Origin: Mya arenaria
Lineage: Eukaryota > Mollusca > Bivalvia > Myida > Myidae
Reading direction: 5' to 3'
Assembly (NCBI RefSeq): GCF_026914265.1
Contig: NC_069130.1
Location: forward strand, 38,246,988 to 38,310,987
Length of the DNA stretch: 64,000 nt
In this document: piece after piece, positions 47,721 through 57,300 of the stretch
How the letters are laid out: every line of letters begins with the position of its first letter
Numbering within the stretch: position 1 is the first letter of the stretch
Notes under the pieces: generated by a model
What the model was told of the DNA's origin: nothing
Seen by the model: the letters and a program-made list of their open reading frames with translations, nothing else
Database searches by the model: none
Made by a program: the position numbers and the translations under genes

Positions 47721-48339
47721 ATGGACACTAAATGGTCCTGTGTATTCGTTTATTCGCTCAGGGCCATTTAGGGTCCATTTCTTAGGCAATTAGATTAAGA
47801 TCAATACACAGAGGTTGTTTCCTATACACAGTTGTTGTTGTTGTTGTTTTTTGTTGTTTTTTTTTTGGGGGGGGGGGGGTCACTTATAGAAGGATTACAC
47901 AAGGCCTGACAATTTATGGTGTTTCCGGATCCTCGGTAATTCCACCAACCACCACACCCCACAAAGTTCAGCAAAATGCAAGCAATACTTTTTACAAAAT
48001 AGTAAAGTTTTTTAAAGCCAAAGAAAGTTGAAAAATAAGCAAACTATGTCTTAATTAAAACTCATTAGGGAAATCCTAAGCTGATTGAGATAATGCCGAC
48101 ATTAGGTGCATGATAAAATGTATCTGTTATGTAAAGAATTGTTTCATGCATGTCATGAACTCTGTTCATTTATTACTGTCAAGTACATTTTCTGTGTGCT
48201 AACGATTTGTTTAGTGGAAACAGTGTGCTTTAGGTATAAGAAAAACATCTAGAAATATTTAAATGCGAACATTCTTTGATGTTACAATTAATATCTTCTC
48301 TTTAACCAGCACATTTAATTTAACACAATCCATTTCTTT
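47721..48339. other. AT-rich intergenic with a poly-T/poly-G run
   Basis: GTT repeats and a G-run at about 47829-47879; no gene. Confidence 0.4.
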
Positions 48340-48589
48340 GTTGTTACAATGGGCCTTCTTTACGCGGATGGAAAAGGTTTTAATCGCCGGCGGCCGCATC
48401 GCACTTTCGTATATCCTTACTGCAATTTACGAGGTCTATCTCGAAGCTTGCCGGAGATGGTCCAGTTGTTGCAATTGAAGTTGTCCGCTATCTTGCCGGA
48501 GAAGGCCGAGTTGTTACGGTTGACGCCCAAATGTTATCGCGCATGCGCTTGTTGAATGTCACGTATTTGCTTTAATGGCGGCCGTAAAT
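48340..48589 (+). promoter_or_regulatory. CpG-rich promoter-like segment with possible first exon
   Basis: A GC-rich, CpG-containing island in AT-rich surroundings. It contains the perfect palindrome GCGCATGCGC (48539-48548), the core of NRF-1-type sites, and ends with ATGGCGGCCGTAAAT|GTGAGT (ATG 48575, donor after 48589). It could be the first exon of the DZIP3-like gene: spliced to 53760 it would be 5' UTR with a short out-of-frame upstream reading frame. It could also be an unrelated promoter. Confidence 0.4.
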
Positions 48590-49161
48590 GTGAGTTTTGA
48601 TTTTTTTAACACAATTCAACAACTTTTCAGATCAGCATCACATTATGTGTGTAATCAGAGACATTTAGGAAATGCAAAACCATATTAATTGAGTTTAATA
48701 TTTGAAAATCTTGTTTCATTTCACGTATAATTTCATGATCCTGTTAGACCTGTTTATTACGCTTCTAACTCAGTAACTGCTTTCGTTTTACGTGTATCAT
48801 CTGTATGTATACTGCTCAAACCTTGAAAGTCATTATCCCATTAAAACCTCCAAATAAACAATTACATATGAACATACATACTGGTTAAAGAGGGTGAAAA
48901 TAATAGATAAGTTATTAAATGGAAAAAGGCTTAGAATTAACAAAATACGTTCTGATTATATCGCATAGATTCTACTGTACTCATTCATCCATAACGGTTG
49001 CACAAATGTCATGAATAGATGAAATTAGACTTGTTTATCATACATGTAGTTATACATATATGAATTGTCATTCTCTATGACAAAAGTATTGCATTTTGGT
49101 TCTATTTATATTTTATTGTTTTTATAGTAGGAAACCAGCCTTTCTATTATTAATGCACCAG

Positions 49162-50711
49162 CAGCGTTCGACACGGGAGTCCGGTAGTCCGAGACTCCTA
49201 AAATTCGGCTCGGACTACCGGGGTTTCCGTCTAGGCAGTCCATCGGACTCCTTCATTTCAAAATCCAATTGTACACAAATCGTATCCGAAGGTTACAAGT
49301 ATCCGAAAGCTCGTATATAATTATTTTGCGACACGTCAAATCGTTATCATTTTGACGCTCTTTAAAGTAGTAAGTGACGTCATAGACCGGTATTCATGTA
49401 TCTTTTAATGTTTGTAATATGGTAACTGAATCGATAAAACCTGTCAAACGGTGTTTACAAAAAATATTCCTCGTTGATTTTAGATGTAAACAATGTTTAT
49501 GTCAACGGTAAAATGGATTTCGCCACCGGCAGCAAAAATTAAAAGAACTGAAAAAGAAAAAAAGATAAAGAGTTTGTAATTTATAGAGAAAGGAAATTCA
49601 GCAAGCAAGGTTAAAACAAATGTCTTGGCTGATATTTGAACTGACATCTGTATATGAGTACCTGACTGTAGGGAGCTTTGTCACTGTGCGCTCTAACGTG
49701 CGATTGAAAGCCATCAAAAAACTTTAAAGGGCCATGATAATATTATAAGCTAAGAAAATGCAAAAAAGGGAAAAATAATTAAGTTAGTCACCAGCTGGCT
49801 GCTTGTTAATTCAGCTGAACAAAGCTATCTTTGACAGGTAGTGCATTCTGTTTATGGATGCTGAACATTATTCAGAAATAAGGACAGTCCTACACAGACT
49901 ATGTCACCATGTACCAAGCTTATATTGCAAAGTCTGTTAGTATTGGCACAACATATAAGGCATGTCTGAGTCTCATTGCACTGATTGCAGATGAATGTTC
50001 CAATTAAACAAAATTCAGTATTTGATAATGCCCCGTTCAATTCCCTTATATCTGATGGCTCCACAGCCACTTCACAAGAGGCCAAGGTTCTATATGCTAG
50101 ATCCTCAGTTCATGGCAATATTTTCAAGTCATATTAGAATCTATTAGATAAATAGTTTCAGTCATGTTCATGTTAGTTGAATAAAACAATTAAAATATAA
50201 CTTTGTTGTGCTCTCAGAATACAAATCTCTAGTTTGCCCTTCAGAAATGAAATACCAAAGGCTCTGTGAAATCATTGAATAAATAGTCATCATTGCTCCA
50301 GCCAGGGGGTAGGTCAGAAATGACACTTTTGATGTGAATTAAATTTCCTTTATGGGACACTTGCAAGGGCCAGTACTCAACTTTTTATGTGATGTTACTT
50401 CTTTCAATACTTACAGTTTGTTACCTCAGCTGTTAACTTTAAGTTAGTGTCAAAAGTATGTACATTTATAACTCATTCCTGGACATTGACTGGCAAACAA
50501 AAGGGCACAGCAGGGTGTAGTAAAATGGCAGCTGGGTACTTGAAAAGGGCAGCGGGTGTCCCAATCTGTTATTTAGGGCTAGCTGGAGCATTGAGTCAAT
50601 AAATTTGAATAAATGTTGTAATTATCCTGGACTCCTTAATTTTATGCCGGACTCCTTGATTTTGGAATTAAGGAGTCCAGTGGACTCCTTCTCTATTAGT
50701 GTCAAACACTG
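49162..50711. mobile_element. 1.55-kb TIR element inserted into a MITE (ACCAG duplication)
   Basis: Left end CAGCGTTCGACAC, right end GTGTCAAACACTG (reverse complement CAGTGTTTGACAC), with GGAGTCC/GGACTCC subterminal copies. ACCAG stands on both sides (49157-49161, 50712-50716) and outside sequences join to rebuild the MITE end TAATGCACCAGTCAATTG. CAG-GTT ends recall hAT, but a 5-bp duplication does not, so the superfamily is open. Confidence 0.7.
50293..50592. mobile_element. MITE with TGCTCCAGCY ends, copy 2
   Basis: ATTGCTCCAGCCAGGGGGTA at the left, GCTAGCTGGAGCATTGAG at the right, and a CAGCAGGGTGTAGTAAAATG block matching the 27.8-kb copy in inverse order. Nested inside the 49162-50711 element. 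Confidence 0.7.
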
Positions 50712-51010
50712 ACCAGTCAATTGTAACCACGGCCCCCCAGGTCCGGGGGTATACCAGGGAAATGGGCCGTGTTTTTGTCCTTTCAGGTGGCCCCGCAGTG
50801 CCAGGTGAATGCGGTGGTTTTGTCATCGCTTTAAATATAGCGGGGAATTGGCCTTTCCTAGGGTCCCTGATGTGCGGGGGCATTTGGCGGAGAATTTACC
50901 ATCTGTTCGTCCTCGCAGAGCGGGGAAATTAGCCGGGGTTGGCTGGACCGAAAGTCAAAGTCCTCGCTATTCCCCGGACCTGGGGGGCCGTGGTTACAAT
51001 TGACTGGTGC
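50712..51010. mobile_element. MITE with TGCACCAGTCAATTG ends, copy 2 (main part)
   Basis: GC-rich relative of 3219-3536, ending CAATTGACTGGTGC. Its first ~11 bases lie at 49151-49161, separated by the 1.55-kb insertion. Confidence 0.8.
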
Positions 51011-51965
51011 ATAACTTAAGCTTTGTGAAAAATCATCTTGGTATCCCAGCGCATACTTATTTATAGGCTGTGAATCATAGTATTACTAAGTAACACATAA
51101 TCATCAATTTGGTGTATGATTACAGGGCTTTTTGTATAGTACCCACAGGTCCGACTATCAGACCTATTCCCAAAGCAAAATATAAGGTATTTTTTCCAAT
51201 CTTCAGAAATATATACCAATAAAAAAAATATATATATTTTAAAAGTCTTTTTATCTGTATTGGTTCATTTGCAACATCCTAATAATTCATGTCATGTAAA
51301 GTTTTTCTGATAATATATCTGGGGAATCATTGATTTTCATCACATTCAGAGATCAGTATGAAATATTATCTGTCATGATTTATTGCAATAGATATTTACA
51401 ACCCAAGGATTGATATTTCAGCCATTTTGGGTCCTTTAAAAGGAAAATAAACTAATATTAAATCTTTTTCTAATTCTAGAGACTACACAGCTTTTTCTAT
51501 TAACTGTAAAATTTCCCAATTTCGGCATTTTCACGACGCAAAATTTCCCAAAATGTTTAGGGTCTTTTTCCCAAAATGACCAGAGAAAGCCCTGGATTAT
51601 TCAGATATTAACAGTGACTCTGTGAGCTAAAAGGCTGTACTGTACCTTATTTTTACCACAATCGCATTAATTATTCTAACATGTCATGTAGATAAGTAAA
51701 GTGGGATTCTTTATTTCCTCCGATATGAAGAAACATGACACTTGATAATCAGAACATATACAAAGAAACATAAAGTCTTATAGAATAAAACTTTACGTAA
51801 ATGTTATACAACAAACATATAAATCAGGGTTAAGAAGGATAACTATAAATACAATGAATAATACTGTACTATAACAATGCATCTACACATGTACTGAAAA
51901 AAAAGTGAATGAATCATAGTTTTATAATTTCATTTACCTTATCTGCTGATACCTGATACTACTAT
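51011..51965. other. AT-rich, no supported gene
   Basis: No exon, array or element ends recognised. Confidence 0.4.
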
Positions 51966-51975
51966 ATATTATAGG

Positions 51976-52050
51976 CTGTAGGCCTGCATGGGAGTCGAAC
52001 CTCCTACCCATAGATTGATAGTCAAGTGCGCTACCACTAGACCACGGATC
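51976..52050 (-). other. tRNA-like sequence (decayed tRNA or SINE head)
   Basis: On the minus strand GTGGTCTAGTGGTAGCGC (box A-like), loop CTATCAA with apparent anticodon ATC, and GGTTCGACTCC (box B-like). Acceptor, anticodon and T stems pair badly, so a functional tRNA is unlikely. Confidence 0.45.
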
Positions 52051-52117
52051 AGCATCAATTCAATCATTCTCGTTCACCAGAGTGATGATGCTATGGGTTC
52101 CATAGATTGGATTTATA

Positions 52118-52340
52118 ACGAGAGGGGTGAGAGTGGTCTAGTGAAATAGGTGTCCGCCTCTCACCCAAGAGGTTGTGGGTTTGATCCCCATCATGGTGAG
52201 AATGGTCTAGTGGTTTAGGTGCCCCGCCTCTCACCCAAGGGGTTCAATCCCCACCAGGGGTACTTTCTCATGGCCTCTCAAATTGGACACAGTACTGGTT
52301 TCTGCCCAGGAAACGGACCGCGGGAGCGATTCTATAAGCT
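52118..52340 (+). mobile_element. tRNA-derived SINE with duplicated head
   Basis: Two successive tRNA-like heads (TGGTCTAGTGAAATAGGTGT...GTTTGATCCCC and TGGTCTAGTGGTTTAGGTGC...GGTTCAATCCCC) are followed by CTCATGGCCTCTCAAATTGG and TTCTGCCCAGGAAACGGA, a body I associate with molluscan SINEs. Tail and target duplication not resolved. Confidence 0.6.
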
Positions 52341-52537
52341 TAACTTTCGTCACAATCAAGCTAAAATAAATTTGTATATACTAATCAAACCTGCGATTGG
52401 AGGTCGAAATTATATTTTTGCCCAACGGGATGACAGTATTTTTAAAATCTGCAGTACATTCACTTAAGTAAATTAGCAGTCAGCTGTTTTAGGGGCTGAA
52501 CCAGTAGACAAAATATTATCTCGAATACTAAGCTGAT

Positions 52538-52810
52538 TTAAAGCTGCACTCTCACAGATTGCTGACAAAAAATTAGATCTTAGATTTTTATATTTAAGTT
52601 CAAAAAATGATTTTTTATGCATTTTTCTTAAAACATAAGTAATGGTTTAAACCATAAAACACAAGTTTTTTTAGCGGAAATATAAAAATCTACGATCCGA
52701 TTTTTTGTCAGCAATCTTGTATCATTGGTTTGCAGATAATCAAGCAAAAAATGCTATTTCCAAGACAAAAAAAATGTAAAATTGGTAAATCTGTGAGAGT
52801 GCAGCTTTAA
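52538..52810. mobile_element. TTAA-flanked MITE, family A, internally deleted copy
   Basis: TTAAAGCTGCACTCTCACAG ... CTGTGAGAGTGCAGCTTTAA, 273 bp; lacks the segment just after the left end. Confidence 0.85.
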
Positions 52811-53317
52811 GGGTTATGTCAGTATGTATTACCAAAATAAAGAGTTATGCGACTGCATCGCATTAAATTGATTATTTTGGTAAAAAATATAATAACCGTG
52901 AACCGTTACAATGGTTAATACTTAAATACTTTTATGCTGTATAATATGTAATAATTTTAACCCCCTACCGATTCCACCGTAGGGGATGTCTGTCCGATAT
53001 CATGCACATCATTTTATTTTATTGGTTGCCATAGCAACATAAAGAATCAGTTTACTACACTTTAAAAGGGTCCTATAATAACAGCAAAAATGTTATCCCA
53101 AAATCATAAAAGCTGCTGTGTATAGCACCTATGATACATTTGGCTGGTATAGCAGTGAATACACCAATCCCTTAACTGGATCTTTGCCCTGTATAATGAA
53201 GTATTAAAACTTGGTCCATGTAATATAATATGCGGATAGAGGGCAATAGGGATATTATGCAGGCCAATAAAAAAAATTAATTTATGCGTGAAAAATGTGG
53301 CTATTTCAACATTTTCT

Positions 53318-53671
53318 TTAAGATGCACTCTCACAGATTGAATGTTTTGACAACTTTAAAAAAATTTGTCTTGGAACGACCCAATTTATATCAAAATGAA
53401 TGGAAACCAGTGATATACGACTGCTGACAAAAATCAGATCGCAGATTTTCATAGTTTAGTTAAAAAAAATGTGTTTTTCTTAAACCGTTAGTAACTCTTT
53501 TAGCCATAAAAGATAAATTTTCGATGGAAATATGAAAATCTGCGATCTGATCTTTTGTCAGCAGTCTAATACCACTAGTTTGCAGATATTTATGCAAAAA
53601 CATGGCTCATTCCAAGACAATAATAAATAAGTTGGCAAACAGTAACTTATTTGTGAGAGTGCAGCTCTTAT
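53318..53671. mobile_element. TTAA-flanked MITE, family A, diverged copy
   Basis: TTAAGATGCACTCTCACAGA ... TGTGAGAGTGCAGCTCTTAT; about 350 bp, in the region just before the DZIP3-like start exon. Confidence 0.8.
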
Positions 53672-53787
53672 TTTAATGCTAGTAATTTCAATTTGTTTAA
53701 GAATCCGAAGGGGACTTTTGTAATGTAAGTAATACTCAGTGACTTGTTTCTTTTACCAGGTATTGAATACAATCTCATGGCAAAACA

Positions 53788-54345
53788 ATGGCCTCTTATC
53801 GGGAATTATTAGGGAATGAAGAAGCCCAGAACTGGGTTAAGGCAGCCCTCGCCCTCAATATAACCAAGGAGGGTCTAAAGGGTCTTGTAGATGACGTGCT
53901 GACATGCGTTCACCAGGACATCTATAGCACCGTTAGAACATCCAAGGGTCTTTCATCCGGGGCAGCATGTGCACATTGTTTCACAGAAAACGTGTTGAAG
54001 TGCCCAACTCGTGGGATATGCACCAGTACTAGAAACTGTAGATTTCATAACTGTCCTCAAAAACTGTATGCTCCTTGTCCAAATGGGATTTGTGAAGGCG
54101 TCCGTGATGAAATAGTCAAACATCACAGGTTTTCGGGACCATCATGGAAGAATACGAATGCCGACAAATGGAGCACCATTCCCTGGGAGATAGGCAAGTG
54201 TTTCCTGCCTCCTGATGGCTACAATACCGTGTCCTCCATCAAAGACAGTGACTTTAACGGAGTGATCAGCGTCATGATAAATTGCGAGGATTTCAAAACC
54301 AAACTGTCGTTTAACGTTGCGACACAGCAAAATTTATTAACAGAG
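53788..54345 (+). CDS. DZIP3-like exon with start codon (residues 1-186)
   Basis: ATG at 53788 (ACAATGG context) is preceded in the same exon by an in-frame TGA and a 5' UTR acceptor (TTTTACCAG, exon start 53760), so translation begins here. The reading frame runs to GAG|GTAAAC at 54345. Reading on past the donor adds a few intron residues and should not be annotated. Confidence 0.85.
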
Positions 54346-57300
54346 GTAAACATATTAATCACACTATGATCATATTATACGATTCCGTTGACTTTTTAAA
54401 GCTGCACTCTCACAGATTGACAGTTTTGACGTTTATTATATTTTTATCTCAAATTCAGCTGATTTCGCACATCAATACATTTAATTTAGCCATTTAAGAC
54501 AACTTATTAAGAACTGCCGAGAAACTAATTTTTTACTAACGCTTTTTTTCATACAACATCTCACTGTATTATCATTATATCACTGGTTTCCAGACATTAA
54601 CGCAAACATTGGCTCATTCCCAGACAAAACATAAAAACGTGGCCTAAACGGTCAATCTGTGAGAGTTCAGCTTTTAAGAATGTTCATAATAAATGTAGAA
54701 TGTTTCAGTATTCACTTGAAGAACTTCAACTTTGCTCTGATTATTTTGTACATTTGATACTCTAATCCAAACAACCAAGAAGTCTTAAAGTGAATATATA
54801 GTTTAGTTACTACATATTGCATGATAGTATGCATTTCAATTGTGCCATCTTATTAAACTTATTTCAAACATTACATTTAAGGTTCGGGACATTGGTCGAC
54901 GCGTACGCCATTCCCATGACCAGAGGGTCAAGGACACAGAACTAGTGGACTTCCTGTTCAAGCTACGCACCCTGCTGGAGGATAAGACTGAACTAATAAA
55001 CCGATCCGAGGCACAACACGCTGTGGATCAGCTTAAGAAGGTACAAATTTACATGATAGCGGAATTAACAGATTATACAGGTATGACTTTACAAGAGAGA
55101 TGGCAAAATTGAACTAGCATACTGGCCAAAGGCACAACAAGCCGTGAAACAGATTAAGCAGTTATGGCTATCCATGATAGAGGCCCTAGGTACGAAACGC
55201 CGTGGAACAGAACAAAAAGGTATGGCTTTCCATGATAGATGACACAACTGAACTAGTATTCCTACTCAAGGCACAATATCCCATGAAACAGATTAAATAG
55301 GTATGCTTTTACATGATAAAAACCACAACTGAACTAGCATACCGGCCCATAGCACCACACTCTGTGGAATAGTTTAAACAGGTGACTTAACAAGATAGAT
55401 GACACAACTTAACTAGCATGTACCGGCCCTAGGCACGACATGCCATGGAACAGATTAAACAGGTTTGACTGTATGCGATAGATGACACAGCTGAACCAGC
55501 ATACCGATGTAAGGCACAACACGCCACAGAACAGATATGGGAAAGGGCATGAGTTAACATTTACTTTTTTTGTATTAAATTCGGTCGACGCATGTAAAAA
55601 TACATAGTAACTTGCTGGAAGAGTACTTATAAATTATAATGTGTGTACTATTTTTTGTGTAGTTCAGGCATGATTATTAAAAATAATTTTATTATGCATG
55701 GTGAAACTTCGCAGACGACTTGACTGCCAACTTCTGCACATGTGTGCACCCGGAATTGACTTATTATGTTATGGGACACAATTAAACTAGCATACCCTAA
55801 GCTCAAAAAACCGTAGAAGTGCTTCACCAGGTATGAACTTATATCCTAGAGGACATAACGAAACTATCATACCGACTCGAGGGTGCGAGGCCGTGAAACA
55901 GCTGATAAAAGGTATGCTTGCAAGTGTCCTTTTTAGCTCCACTATTCGAAGAATAAGGAGAGCTATACTACTCACCCAAGCGTCGGCGTCACCCCTTGGT
56001 TAAGGTTTTGCGTGCAAGCACACATAGGTTAATATCTCAGCAACTACTTCAGGTATTGCATTGAGACTTTATACAATGGTACTCAACCATCCAACCTACT
56101 TAATTAACCAAGTTTGATAACTCTACTTTGCATTTAATGCCAATAACAGGCCTTTATTATTTGACTTAGAAATTCTGGTTAAGGTTTTGCGTGCAAGCAC
56201 ACATAGGTTAATATCTCAGCAACTATTTGAGGTATTGCATTGAGACTTGATACAATGGTACAATCATCCAACCTACTCAATTAACCAAGTTAGATAACTC
56301 CAGTTTGCATTTAATGCAAATAATAGGCCTTTATTATTTGACTTAGAAATTCTGGTTACGGTTTTGCGTGCAAGCACACATAGGTTAATATCTCAGCAAC
56401 TACTTGAGGTATTGCATTGAGACTTGATACAATGGTACTCAACCATCCAACCTACTTAATTTATGAAGTAAGATAACTCTAGTTTGCATTTAATGCAAAT
56501 AATAGGCCTTTATTATTTGACTTAGAAATTCTGGTTAAGGTTTTGCGTGCAAGCACACATAGGTTAATATTTAGCAACTGCTTGAGGTATTGCATTGAGA
56601 CTTGATACAATGGTACTCAACCATCGAACCTACTTAATTTACGAAATAAGATAACTCTAGTTTGCATTTAATGCAAATAATTGCCCTTAATTATTGGACT
56701 CAGAAATACTGGTTAAGGTTTTGCATGTAAGCACACATAGGTTAATATCTCAGCAACTACTGGATGAATTGCATTGAGACTTAATAAAATGGTACTCAAC
56801 CATCCAATCTACTTAAATAACCAAGTGAGATAACTCTAGTTTGCATTAAATTCAAATAATGGCCCCTTTTTATTCAACATAGAAATTCTGGTTAAGGTTT
56901 TGCATGTAACCACTTTTAAGTCAATGCTTCAGCAAATACATCATGCATTGCATTGAAACTTTACACACAGGCTCCCAACCATTTAACCTTCTTATTTAAT
57001 CAAGTAAGATAACTCTATCTTTCACATTATATAATTTTTGCCCCTTTATTATGCTTCTTAGAAATTCTGGTTAAGGTCTTGTTAGCACACATAGGATAAT
57101 ATCTCAGCAACTACTTAATGTATTTCATTGAGACTTTATACAATGGTAGTCAACCACCTAACCTAATTGAATAATCAAGTTAGATAACTGTGTTTTGCAA
57201 ATAATGGCCCTTTATTATTACGCTTAAAATTCTGGTTAAAATTTTGCATGTAACCACATTTATGTTAATATCTCCGCACATCATGTATTGCATTGGAATC

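Noticed and set aside
51976..52050. Functional tRNA-Asp gene
   Set aside because: Anticodon loop looks right but acceptor, anticodon and T stems mispair; more like a SINE head or decayed tRNA.
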